Both the position numbers and the translations under genes were made by a program. Shown here one piece after another: positions 1 to 8,446 of a DNA stretch of 64,000 nucleotides. Origin of the DNA: Desulfobulbaceae bacterium. GTDB taxonomy: Bacteria > Bacteroidota > Ignavibacteria > Kapaibacteriales > UBA2268. The notes below the pieces were generated by a model. It was not told the DNA's origin and searched no databases. It was given only the letters and a program-made list of their open reading frames with translations. The stretch lies in NCBI GenBank assembly GCA_018335795.1, contig JAGXRP010000035.1:17931-81930 (forward strand). The letters are read 5' to 3'. How positions within the stretch are numbered: the first letter of the stretch is position 1; the number at the start of each line of letters is the position of its first letter.

Positions 1-1078
1 GTGCATCTAAATTTTGCAGATTGCTATTTGAATATGCTTCCGTTTGGTTTCGCTTCAGCTTTCGATATCTCGTTGGGATGTCGGATGATAATGAATCAAA
101 GAAAACATAAGTCAGCAAGGGACGTAAATTGAGCGATACAAAATCTTCAATCTTTATGTTAAAATTTTTATCAACATTGCCAAGCGAATCTACCTTTGCA
201 ATTAGTATTGACGCATCCAATGCCGGAGGAGCTATTGGTAATGCCGGTTCCGGAAATGGTGGAGATGGTGGTGGCGGTGGCGGCGGCGGTGGTGGTGGCG
301 GTTCTTTATATTTAACAGACACTCCACCGTTAATCGAATGAGCATTCCAACTAACGCCCTTTACCACAGGAGTTGCATTAAATGTAAAGAACAATTCGGG
401 CGATAGAATCAAGGATTTATCTTTATTCATAGGGAAATGATATCCTGCGCCTATTTTAATACCAAATTGTAGGTCAGTTACATCAGGAATATCTCCAAAA
501 GATAAATTTCGTTCGCGTGTACCATCATTATAAGTGCCTCTATCCGATGGCGAGATAATTTTCTCGGTTTGGATATAGTGGGCATTTGCTAAATATCCGA
601 TTCGGAAACCTGCGTATGCAATCAAATCAGGCATGAAATAATAGCCTGCCATTGGTTCAATGCCGATTGTGCCATAGTTTGCTTTTATGCTATGTTCGAA
701 AATTCCGATTTGAGAAATTCCATCAACTATAATTGTTCTTGGCTCTTCTTCGGATAAGGTTCCGTCATAGCTCGAATAGCCCAATCTCAAGGTAAGATGC
801 AATTTCTCATCCCAGGGATACTCGAAAAGTCCACCGAATTCGAATCCTGTGCCTGTTCCGAAGCTATAGTTTGGGCAACATCCGGCAACATTCGGTAGCT
901 TAGAAAAATTTGCGGTGTGGAGATTATACGAGAAATGACCGTAAAGCCCAAAACGAGGCTTAAGCTCGTAGTTAACGCTGTCCATAGCCAAATCTGAGAT
1001 TGCTTCGCCATTATCGGCAAGGCTACTCGAAGTGAACAACAAGAGTAATATTAGTGTAAGGCTTATTTGCTTTAACAT
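1..1078 (-). CDS. OmpA-family outer-membrane protein, C-terminus beyond window edge
   Basis: Read on the minus strand, an ATG at 1078 opens a frame that stays open to the window edge (359 codons). It has a signal peptide (MLKQISLTLILLLLFTSSSL), about 240 residues rich in alternating aromatic and glycine segments typical of an eight-stranded outer-membrane barrel, an 11-proline linker (bases about 265-303), then RPLLTYVFFDSLSSDIPTRY, which resembles the start of an OmpA-type peptidoglycan-binding domain. I infer a barrel anchored to the wall through its C-terminal domain. The stop codon and most of the OmpA domain lie outside the window. A general porin is possible, but the Pro linker and following motif favour the OmpA type. 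Confidence 0.8.
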   Translation of the reverse strand, partial: MLKQISLTLILLLLFTSSSLADNGEAISDLAMDSVNYELKPRFGLYGHFSYNLHTANFSKLPNVAGCCPNYSFGTGTGFEFGGLFEYPWDEKLHLTLRLGYSSYDGTLSEEEPRTIIVDGISQIGIFEHSIKANYGTIGIEPMAGYYFMPDLIAYAGFRIGYLANAHYIQTEKIISPSDRGTYNDGTRERNLSFGDIPDVTDLQFGIKIGAGYHFPMNKDKSLILSPELFFTFNATPVVKGVSWNAHSINGGVSVKYKEPPPPPPPPPPPPSPPFPEPALPIAPPALDASILIAKVDSLGNVDKNFNIKIEDFVSLNLRPLLTYVFFDSLSSDIPTRYRKLKRNQTEAYSNSNLQNLDA

Positions 1079-1245
1079 GTATAAAATTTTATTTTCCCTC
1101 TTCATTCTGCAAAATATCAATTTTGATTACTAAATCATGCAAATATAATCAATAATAATTTTTGAATTGCATAATCTTGTCTTGATTTTTTTCATAATTT
1201 TAAAAATATGTAAAATTGAAAAACAAAATTTTATTCAGGTGAGAA

Positions 1246-2487
1246 ATGAAAAAGTATTTTTTAATCGTTTTCGTAGTGTTAATAAGCTCTCAAGCCGCTT
1301 TCAATCAGCAACCAAGAATTGACAAAGGAATGATGATTGAACCAAAAAATGAAAGTTGGGACAGCATAAAAGTCCATATTGAAAAATTCGAGAAAAAAGA
1401 AAAGCCCAAAAAGAATCGCTTCATACTCGATTTTTCCAATATCAAAATCCCCACTACACTTGACGGATTCAAAACAGTATGGCATAATGGCCCTGTCAAG
1501 CAGGCATCTACCGGTACTTGCTGGTGTTTTGCAGCTACGTCTTTTTTAGAATCTGAACTGAAACGAATTCATAATAAGGAAATCAAACTATCGGAAATGC
1601 ACACAGTTTGGTATCAGTATGTTGAAAAGGCTCGTCGATTCATTGCCGAACGCGGTGATTCGGAATTTGGCGAAGGTTCGCAAACAAATGCCGTAATGGC
1701 AATGTGGAAAGAATACGGATGTGTACCAAACGATGTATATAACGGAATGGTGCAAGGACAAGAATATCACAACCACAGCAAAATGTTTACCGAAATGAAA
1801 TCCTATCTCGAATTTTGCAAGACTAATAACATTTGGAACGAACAACAAGTTCTGGACAATATCAAATCCATTTTGAATAAATATATGGGCGAGCCGCCTA
1901 CTGAATTTACTTGGAACCAGAAAAAATATACTCCAAAGACATTCCGAGACGAAGTTGTGAAGCTGAATCCTGACGACTATGTTGATATGATGTCGCTATA
2001 TGAACAAGGTTTCGGCAAAAAGACCATTTACGATGTGCCCGACAATTGGTGGAAATCACATGATTACTACAATATCCCAATCAGTGATTTCATAACCGGT
2101 CTGAAAAGTGCCATACGCAATGGCTTTTCAATGACATTGAGTGGCGATGTTTCAGAAGCCGGAATGTATTCTTATGCCGATGCTGCTGTGGTACCAAGTT
2201 TTGATATACCTTCAGCCTATATAGATGATTACGCCCGCCAATTTCGATTTAGCAATGGGAGTACAGGCGATGACCATGCTATACATCTTGTAGGATGGCA
2301 TGAAAACGAGAGCGGAACTTGGTTTTTAATCAAAGATTCGGGCAGTGGCGCCTACAACGGCAAATTCAAAGGATATTATTTATTCCACGAAGATTTTGTA
2401 AAGCTCAAAATGACCTGTTTCCTTGTTCACAAAGATTCCATCAAAGACTTGATGAATAATTTTGGTAAACAGAACCGTTTTGAATAG
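1246..2487 (+). CDS. Secreted papain-like (C1 family) cysteine peptidase
   Basis: 413 residues with a signal peptide (about 1-20). The papain-fold signature is VKQASTGTCWCFAATSF: oxyanion Gln86 and nucleophile Cys92 with the usual six-residue spacing. The catalytic His lies in GDDHAIHLVGW (His344). The third position, normally Asn in KNSWG, is Asp364 in LIKDSGSG. The size and the long insertion between Cys and His resemble bleomycin hydrolase/aminopeptidase C (C1B), but the export signal places it in the periplasm or outside. RBS GGTGAG precedes the ATG. It stands alone and converges on the OPT transporter gene. The Asp could lower or alter activity, so peptidase function is inferred from family, not certain. 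Confidence 0.8.
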   Translation: MKKYFLIVFVVLISSQAAFNQQPRIDKGMMIEPKNESWDSIKVHIEKFEKKEKPKKNRFILDFSNIKIPTTLDGFKTVWHNGPVKQASTGTCWCFAATSFLESELKRIHNKEIKLSEMHTVWYQYVEKARRFIAERGDSEFGEGSQTNAVMAMWKEYGCVPNDVYNGMVQGQEYHNHSKMFTEMKSYLEFCKTNNIWNEQQVLDNIKSILNKYMGEPPTEFTWNQKKYTPKTFRDEVVKLNPDDYVDMMSLYEQGFGKKTIYDVPDNWWKSHDYYNIPISDFITGLKSAIRNGFSMTLSGDVSEAGMYSYADAAVVPSFDIPSAYIDDYARQFRFSNGSTGDDHAIHLVGWHENESGTWFLIKDSGSGAYNGKFKGYYLFHEDFVKLKMTCFLVHKDSIKDLMNNFGKQNRFE

Positions 2488-2598
2488 CAGACATTGCAAG
2501 AGGTGAATATTTAATGTACAATTTTCAATATTCCCAATTCGACCTCTACGAAGTCGCATCAAATTAAACATCAATATTTACAGTCGTGTCTTTGAAAC

Positions 2599-2630
2599 TA
2601 AGAGGGAAATAATATTAATTATCCCTCTTA
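2599..2630. repeat. Inverted repeat in convergent intergenic gap
   Basis: TAAGAGGGA (2599-2607) and TCCCTCTTA (2622-2630) are perfect 9-bp arms around a 14-nt AT-rich loop. It lies between two convergent genes, upstream of the clear terminator at 2681. There is no T-run after it on either strand, so it is more likely a 3'-end stabilising hairpin or chance palindrome than a terminator. Confidence 0.4.
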
Positions 2631-2680
2631 AAAAGTCGCTTTATTAGGTCAGCCCTTTAGAGTGAAGCAATAATTCCAAT

Positions 2681-2713
2681 AAAAAAGCTGCCTCTTGTGA
2701 GACAGCTTTTTTT
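2681..2713. terminator. Bidirectional Rho-independent terminator
   Basis: The stem AAAAAAGCTG/CAGCTTTTTTT with CTC/GAG continuing past one mismatch gives a T-run on both strands. It separates the C1 peptidase gene (plus) from the OPT transporter gene (minus), so it can end both transcripts. Confidence 0.8.
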
Positions 2714-2737
2714 CATTAGCGGTAGTGCTACCGAATA

Positions 2738-4765
2738 TTAGTCGTTATCCGGTTTTGCGCGCATCGTCTCCCATACGAAATATATCACTAATAAGATGAA
2801 CATTACCAATCCGAGAATTTCGGAGCCAATAGCACCTTCCGACCAAAGATTAGAGTTAAGACTGAGATTAATCCAACCTACGTTGTTCATGAATAATATC
2901 AAAGCTCCTAATACACCGAATAGTGCCGCACCCGCTATAAAGCCCGATGCAATCAATGTGCCGCGTTGGCTACGTGCATTTGCAAGTTTTGCGTCTTTGC
3001 TGCTCTTGCCGATATAATGTGCCAATAAACCGCCGACAATCAAAGGCGTGTTCAAATCCAATGGGATAAACATACCTAATGCAAAAGCGAGAGGTGAAAT
3101 TTTCAGCCAATTCACAAGAATAGCAATTATTGCACCGACAGCAAAAAGCATCCAATGAATTTCGGCACCCTGCAACATCAATGGCTCAATCACGGCTGCC
3201 ATAGCATTTGCTTGTGGAGCAACCAATGGGTCAGTAAAAACGTCTGTTTTTACAAATCCGTATGCTTGGCTTAATATATAAATGACCACGCCAACAGTAG
3301 CCGCAGAAACGAGTGTGCCCAAGAATTTCCATGATTCTTGTTTAACAGGTGTAGAACCAAGCCAGTAACCGATTTTCAAGTCTGTGATAAAACCACCAGC
3401 CATCGAAAGTGCAGTACACACGATACCACCGATTATTAGGGCACTAACCATACCTTGAGGTCCTTGCAAACCTGCTTGAGCCAACACAATCGAAGACACA
3501 ATCAATGTCATTAAAGTCATTCCCGATACAGGATTTGTCCCGACAATTGCTATTGCATTAGCTGCAACTGTTGTGAATAAAAATGCGATAATTACTAATG
3601 TTGCCAATGCTATCAATGCTTGGGTCATAGTAATCGAAGTGCCTAACATCAAGAAAATGAAAATTGCAATAATTGTAAATAATGATAAAAATATTACAAA
3701 GGTCATTTTAATATCTTTTTGTGTTCTGATTGCAGCGGGTTCTTTGCCTTCTTTACCACCTATAAGTCCAACTACGGCTAATTTGAAGGCGCTTCCGATT
3801 ACACCCGATGATTTGATTATACCTATGACACCTGCCATTGCGATGGCACCGATACCGATTGGACGAACATAAGTTCTGAATATATCTTCCGGTGACATTG
3901 CAGCGAAAAATCCAACACCTTCAGGACCGGCTATAATATTGCCGATTGCATTCAAAAGTGGAATGAAGACTAACCAAGACAGTAATGAGCCTACAACGAT
4001 AATAGTCGCAAATTTAAGCCCTACGAGATACCCAAAGCTGAAAATTAGTGCCGAAACATTGAGTTTCATCACGATTTTTGATTTTTCTGCTAAAGTCACA
4101 CCAATCGGTAAGATTTTAGATGTCACAACTTCTGACCATAGCTTGACGGAATGGAACATGAAATCAAAAATACCACCAATCAGACCGCTGACGATTAGGA
4201 TACCGGCTTGCTTGCCACCTGATTCACCCGTCATAAGGATTTCGGTTGTAGCTTTTGCTTCAGGAAATGGAAATTTGCCGTGCATGTCTTTGACAAAGTA
4301 CTTTCTGAACGGAATTAAGAATAAGATTCCGAGGAAGCCGCCAAACAGCGACGAGAAAAATATTTGGAAGAAATTCACTTCGATTTCGGGATATTTATAT
4401 TGCAAAATATACAATGCAGGTATGGTGAAGATAGCGCCCGCCACTATCACACCGGAACTAGCACCGATTGATTGAATGATAACGTTTTGCCCCAAAGCAC
4501 TTTTCTTTTTGAAAAAAGATGATGCTCCTACGGCAATAATCGAGATTGGAATTGCGGCTTCGAAAACTTGTCCGATTTTCAAGCCTGAAAATGCAGCAGC
4601 AGCAGAAAAGATGATAGCCATTAACAACCCCATACCGACAGAATATGCTGTGACTTCAGGGAAAACTTGTCCCGCTGGCATTACTGGTTTATACTCTTCG
4701 CCTGGGTTCAGCTCTCGGTAAGCGTTTTCAGGTAGTTCGCTTTTACCGGTGTTAACATGTTCCAT
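2738..4765 (-). CDS. OPT/YSL-family oligopeptide transporter
   Basis: 675 residues with about 14-16 hydrophobic segments, the size of bacterial OPT proteins. Family motifs seen are AFSGLKIGQVFEAAIP near residues 58-75 and VGTNPVSGMTLMTLI in the middle, matching the conserved OPT NPVSGM element. OPT proteins take up small peptides or metal-chelate complexes, probably proton driven; the actual substrate cannot be read from sequence. Start: a strong AGGAG lies seven bases before the ATG at 4765. The N-terminal 35 residues are hydrophilic and cytoplasmic-looking. The next gene, an MFS transporter 130 bp upstream on the same strand, might contribute to related uptake, but nothing proves linkage. 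Confidence 0.9.
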   Translation of the reverse strand: MEHVNTGKSELPENAYRELNPGEEYKPVMPAGQVFPEVTAYSVGMGLLMAIIFSAAAAFSGLKIGQVFEAAIPISIIAVGASSFFKKKSALGQNVIIQSIGASSGVIVAGAIFTIPALYILQYKYPEIEVNFFQIFFSSLFGGFLGILFLIPFRKYFVKDMHGKFPFPEAKATTEILMTGESGGKQAGILIVSGLIGGIFDFMFHSVKLWSEVVTSKILPIGVTLAEKSKIVMKLNVSALIFSFGYLVGLKFATIIVVGSLLSWLVFIPLLNAIGNIIAGPEGVGFFAAMSPEDIFRTYVRPIGIGAIAMAGVIGIIKSSGVIGSAFKLAVVGLIGGKEGKEPAAIRTQKDIKMTFVIFLSLFTIIAIFIFLMLGTSITMTQALIALATLVIIAFLFTTVAANAIAIVGTNPVSGMTLMTLIVSSIVLAQAGLQGPQGMVSALIIGGIVCTALSMAGGFITDLKIGYWLGSTPVKQESWKFLGTLVSAATVGVVIYILSQAYGFVKTDVFTDPLVAPQANAMAAVIEPLMLQGAEIHWMLFAVGAIIAILVNWLKISPLAFALGMFIPLDLNTPLIVGGLLAHYIGKSSKDAKLANARSQRGTLIASGFIAGAALFGVLGALILFMNNVGWINLSLNSNLWSEGAIGSEILGLVMFILLVIYFVWETMRAKPDND

Positions 4766-4898
4766 AAAACTCCTTCATTTCTAACAAAAAAATAATTTTT
4801 CAATATTGTTCATTATAAAGATATTAAATTAACTACATTGGAGTTATTAAACAAATGATTTAAAGAAGAAAGTGAGGAATTTTATGACTTGAATCAGT

Positions 4899-6314
4899 TT
4901 ATTTTGGCTTTTGATTAAGATAAACTCTTGAATGTAAGTAAATTAGCAATGTGGAAAAAATTCCGATGCATAAGAAAATATACCATATTCTATTTGGGGA
5001 ATATAAGTCCCAGAGCATCGAAGTTGACTCTTGAATCGAAGTTTCGGTAAAATTGACCAAATTTTCCATAGCGTTGGAATGAGTGATGGTGGTCATATCA
5101 ACTTGCTGAGACTCCAAATAGCGCATTGCAAGCGTACTTTTCTCACTATATTCGTTATATAGATAGCCACCAAGTAATGAGCCCCCCGCAAGCCCGATTG
5201 CAAATGAAATGTTGAGATAGCCCAAATATATCGAGCGGCGAGATTTAGTGCCAAGCGATGCCATATATTCAAGGTATCGCGGATTTGTAATCATTTCGCC
5301 CAAAGTATAAACGAGCATCCCAAGAACTGCCATTGAACCAATTTGAGTGGCTCCCGATACAAATAACCCAATGCTTGCAGTGCTAATACCAAACATAATT
5401 GCATATCGGAGTTTCACACCCGACATCAGCCACGAAACCGTTACAACTCCAAGCACTATAAAACTCGAATTAAGCGTATAAAGCCATTTAAAATCAATCA
5501 TTGTTCCGAGCGATGTCTTCATTAACATATAATCAGGCAAATTTAATGCTTTTGCCACTTGCGAAGTATCAACCCAATCATATATAAAATTCGGTAGTGT
5601 TTCGTAGAATTGCATATATATTATTGCAAATCCACCCATAATAATCACAAAACTCAAAATCTGTGGTCGTAGTACACCAATTAAAATTTCCTTAACTGTT
5701 ATTGAAGGCTCGTTTTTAATATCTTCATTTTCATCTTTTATGAAAAAAATTAATGGAAAAATAATTAATAACATTGAACCTGTGGCGATAAAGAAAACTT
5801 GCCATGAAATTGCTTCTAAATAATTTGATAGGGCAGGAGCAAAGAAAAATGCAACATTTATTAGCATAATATTTAATCCCCAGCCTATCGATGTGAATTT
5901 ATCACGCATCGAATTGGAAATTAAGCCTTGCAAAGCCGGTTTGAAACTACCCAACCCGATTCCTACAAAAACAGCGGCAGTCATAACTCCGGCAAATTCG
6001 CGTTGAAAAGCAAATAAATAAAATCCAATTATTGCAAAAAATATTGAAATAAAAATCATGTTTTTTCTGCCAAATTTATCTGCCAAACCACCTGTCAGTA
6101 CAGGAATTAAATTTTGCACTAAAGCCCATACGAAAAAAATCATACCTTTCGTAGTATGCTCCCAATGTAATCCGCCTGTAATATCTTTTTGAGAAATATA
6201 TATAGCCATTTGCAGAACTAATGACGAATAAGCAAGTCGCTCAATCATTTGAATTAGATTAAGCAACCAAAATTCTTTGCTAAAACTGCTAATTTGAGTG
6301 AAAATATTTTGCAT
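4899..6314 (-). CDS. MFS transporter
   Basis: About 471 residues with some 12 hydrophobic segments. The MFS motif A is clear between segments 2 and 3 (GGLADKFGRKNMI), followed by a glycine-rich segment GIGLGSFKPALQG resembling the proton-dependent peptide/sugar branches. The ATG at 6314 is preferred over an in-frame TTG two codons earlier. It sits 10 bp after the DUF1460 gene and runs the same way, so rnhA, the DUF1460 gene and this transporter probably form one transcript. Because DUF1460 proteins are linked to peptidoglycan turnover, uptake of a muropeptide-derived compound is a plausible but unproven role. Confidence 0.85.
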   Translation of the reverse strand: MQNIFTQISSFSKEFWLLNLIQMIERLAYSSLVLQMAIYISQKDITGGLHWEHTTKGMIFFVWALVQNLIPVLTGGLADKFGRKNMIFISIFFAIIGFYLFAFQREFAGVMTAAVFVGIGLGSFKPALQGLISNSMRDKFTSIGWGLNIMLINVAFFFAPALSNYLEAISWQVFFIATGSMLLIIFPLIFFIKDENEDIKNEPSITVKEILIGVLRPQILSFVIIMGGFAIIYMQFYETLPNFIYDWVDTSQVAKALNLPDYMLMKTSLGTMIDFKWLYTLNSSFIVLGVVTVSWLMSGVKLRYAIMFGISTASIGLFVSGATQIGSMAVLGMLVYTLGEMITNPRYLEYMASLGTKSRRSIYLGYLNISFAIGLAGGSLLGGYLYNEYSEKSTLAMRYLESQQVDMTTITHSNAMENLVNFTETSIQESTSMLWDLYSPNRIWYIFLCIGIFSTLLIYLHSRVYLNQKPK

Positions 6315-6324
6315 TGGCAATTAT

Positions 6325-7209
6325 TTATTTAATTTCCAAAGGTCTAATTACTGATATTCCTGTAGCACTTTTGCTCTTTTTAAGATACTCGGAAATAGGC
6401 TCGTCAATAATTACTTTTTTCTGATTTGTAGAAGCATGGAATAAATGTACGTCACCATTTTCCGATTTGCTGATAATCCCGGTATGTGAATAATCCAAGC
6501 CTTTAATCGAAGTAACAATAGCGATAATATCTGCATTTTGTAATTCATTTTCAATTGATTTTACTTCATCTTTTGGAATAAAATAATGTTTGCGAGAGTT
6601 AATTTCATCTTCGAATTTCTTAATTATTTTAACTAATTTAGGATTATCTTTCAATGCTGCATATTTATCGGGATTTGAAGACATAAACCCGACTTTCGGT
6701 TCAAACTTTATACCTCCCAAAGACTTGGTTATATCCTTGACAACATTTTTTTGCACATTATCATATATCCAATCCGAAGTATAGTGCAATCTTGATTCAT
6801 AGCCATCGAGAACGCCACCACGATAACGAACATATGTAACTTCGTTTACAAGGCTACTGATATCAAAATCCCCTTTTTTGAATGAACGTGCCATACAAAG
6901 CACAAGCTCATAAAATGTAATACAGTCAAGCCCTTCGAAATTGATTCTGCACATTTCTCCTCCGCTGCCTTCGAGTGTATTCCCAACGTATGGAGTGCCG
7001 ATAAATTTATTTGCTATTTTGAACATCAATTCATTGAGTGGTAAATTGGTTTGTTTTTCAAATTCACCGGCTAAATTCCAGAGTTTTTCAACGCCTATAA
7101 CAGAGTAATCATGATTAGCAAGCAAGGGCAAGTGATTGCCTACAAACAGTAACGTAGTCGCTCCCAATAATGATTTGACAAAATCTCTTCTTGTATTAAT
7201 GTTATTCAT
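6325..7209 (-). CDS. DUF1460 family, N-acetylmuramoyl-L-alanine amidase-like protein
   Basis: 294 residues. The N-terminus NTRRDFVKSLLGATTLLF is a Tat-like signal (RRDF then a hydrophobic stretch). The DUF1460 core reads KFIGTPYVGNTLEG, then FEGLDCITFYE with the presumed nucleophile Cys96, and DYSHTGIIS (His242) and HLFHAS towards the end, consistent with an NlpC/P60-like Cys-His hydrolase. DUF1460 members are known as amidase-like enzymes of peptidoglycan recycling; the exact bond cut here is inference. The ATG overlaps the end of rnhA by 8 bases, indicating translational coupling. Confidence 0.85.
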   Translation of the reverse strand: MNNINTRRDFVKSLLGATTLLFVGNHLPLLANHDYSVIGVEKLWNLAGEFEKQTNLPLNELMFKIANKFIGTPYVGNTLEGSGGEMCRINFEGLDCITFYELVLCMARSFKKGDFDISSLVNEVTYVRYRGGVLDGYESRLHYTSDWIYDNVQKNVVKDITKSLGGIKFEPKVGFMSSNPDKYAALKDNPKLVKIIKKFEDEINSRKHYFIPKDEVKSIENELQNADIIAIVTSIKGLDYSHTGIISKSENGDVHLFHASTNQKKVIIDEPISEYLKKSKSATGISVIRPLEIK

Positions 7210-7840
7210 TTATAATCAATTTTAATTGTTCATTCAATTTTTTAGCTTCCTTCCTGTCTAAAATAAGCTCAATATCGCTTTTTTTAATGACGAATTTGTC
7301 ATCGGAATATAAAACTTTTATTTCATCTTTTGCTTTAGGAATCGCTTTCTTTACCACAGATGGAGGTGCGATGCCCTCATAAACGTAATCCGGTGGCAAA
7401 TTGGGCATTGAAGCCTCAGCTTTGCAAAGTTCGTCGCATCTCTCGTTTTCGGCTTGCCCAGCGTGACCTTTGACCCATTCAAACTTTACGTTTCGCCCTT
7501 TGACAGCTTCGAGCAACTCTTTCCACAAGTCTTGATTGAGCACTTCCTTGTTGTCACTTTTCCGCCAACCCTTTTTAATCCATGCCTGAAGCCACTTCTT
7601 GTTGATTGCGTCGCAAATTAGCTTGGAATCAGTATGTATCGTTATGTAATACTTTGAGTCATTCTTCACCGCTTTCAGTGCTTCAATAGCTGCCTTAAGC
7701 TCCATCCGGTTGTTGGTCGTAAGCCGAAAGCCTCCACTGAGTTCTTTGCGGCGCTTATTGTGAATCAAAATTGCGGCATATCCACCCGGACCCGGATTGC
7801 CCAAACTCGACCCATCAGTATATATTATTATATTTTCCAT
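7202..7840 (-). CDS. rnhA: Ribonuclease HI with C-terminal extension
   Basis: Hydrolyses the RNA strand of RNA-DNA hybrids. The N-terminal ~145 residues are a standard RNase HI: YTDGSSLGNPGPGGYA carries Asp9, MELKAAIEAL carries Glu47, HTDSKL carries Asp71 and ENERCDELC carries Asp136; WVKGHAGQAEN supplies the active-site His126. The 212-residue length exceeds the usual 150-160: residues about 146-212 form a Lys-rich tail of unknown function ending in KKLNEQLKLIINE, with no zinc ligands. AGGAAAAT upstream supports the ATG at 7840. First gene of a likely three-gene minus-strand transcript, divergent from the umuD-like pair. Confidence 0.95.
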   Translation of the reverse strand: MENIIIYTDGSSLGNPGPGGYAAILIHNKRRKELSGGFRLTTNNRMELKAAIEALKAVKNDSKYYITIHTDSKLICDAINKKWLQAWIKKGWRKSDNKEVLNQDLWKELLEAVKGRNVKFEWVKGHAGQAENERCDELCKAEASMPNLPPDYVYEGIAPPSVVKKAIPKAKDEIKVLYSDDKFVIKKSDIELILDRKEAKKLNEQLKLIINE

Positions 7841-7957
7841 ATTTTCCTATGCGAACTTAAGAAATTTGTTTGTAATTTCGGCAATAAAGATTATATTAGT
7901 CTTGGGGGAATTTAATATTTTGAACATTCTTTTTTTAAATAGCATAAAGAGGAAAAT

Positions 7958-8389
7958 ATGGAAGTGATTGAAATTTATGGTTTCAAATTGAAAGAAAAGC
8001 AAAGAATCAAGTTGCCATTCTTTGAAACATCGGTTGCGGCTGGTGTACCGAATCCGATTGAAAGTGACAGTTGTGTCGAAATTGACCTCAACGAATATCT
8101 CGTTGACCATCCTGCATCTACTTTTTTCGCTAAAGTCCGTGGTTTGAACATGGTACAGCAAGGTATTCGTGATGGCGACATTTTAGTCGTGGATACATCA
8201 ATCGAACCTGTGGACCAGAAAATTGTTCTTGTCACAATCAATGGTTCGTTGACAGTAAAGATTTTTCGCGAAATTGATGGCGAAATATTTCTCGAATCTC
8301 AAAATCGCCAGTTTTTGCCTTTAATGATGGAACCTTATATTGAGTTCAAAATCATTGGCGTTGTGACGAAAATCATACACTCTTTATAA
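7958..8389 (+). CDS. UmuD/LexA-like S24 protein lacking the catalytic serine
   Basis: 143 residues aligning along its full length with UmuD: candidate cleavage site SVAAGVPNP (Ala28-Gly29), dimer/peptidase fold, and C-terminal IIGVVTKIIHSL. The catalytic Lys is present (SLTVKIF, Lys101), but the usual SGxSM reads RGLNMV, putting Asn64 exactly where Ser belongs (36 residues after Ala28 and 37 before Lys101, as in E. coli UmuD Cys24/Ser60/Lys97). The codon is AAC in clean reading frame, so this is probably a real inactive protease rather than a broken gene. It precedes an intact paralogue by 57 bp. UmuD works with the UmuC polymerase, but no umuC is nearby. RBS AAGAGGA. Confidence 0.85.
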   Translation: MEVIEIYGFKLKEKQRIKLPFFETSVAAGVPNPIESDSCVEIDLNEYLVDHPASTFFAKVRGLNMVQQGIRDGDILVVDTSIEPVDQKIVLVTINGSLTVKIFREIDGEIFLESQNRQFLPLMMEPYIEFKIIGVVTKIIHSL

Positions 8390-8411
8390 GCAAAATATTT
8401 TTCAATTTTGA

Positions 8412-8430
8412 TACTTCGATTGCCGAAGTA
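8412..8430. promoter_or_regulatory. Inverted repeat before the intact umuD gene, possible operator
   Basis: Perfect 7-bp arms TACTTCG and CGAAGTA separated by 5 bp (ATTGC), ending 16 bp before the ATG at 8447. There is no following T-run, so it is not a terminator. Position and symmetry suit a dimeric repressor or an RNA hairpin near the ribosome-binding region. I see no copy before the first paralogue. Confidence 0.4.
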
Positions 8431-8446
8431 ATTATGGTTTGTACGA

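Noticed and set aside
129..341. Plus-strand frame with a long glycine run
   Set aside because: It is the antisense shadow of the proline linker of the OmpA-type protein encoded on the minus strand.
3573..4721. Long plus-strand open frames opposite the OPT transporter
   Set aside because: Antisense shadows of a hydrophobic protein; no RBS, no family features.
7841..7957. SOS box between rnhA and the umuD-like pair
   Set aside because: No clear LexA palindrome of either the CTGT-ACAG or GAAC-GTTC type could be recognised.
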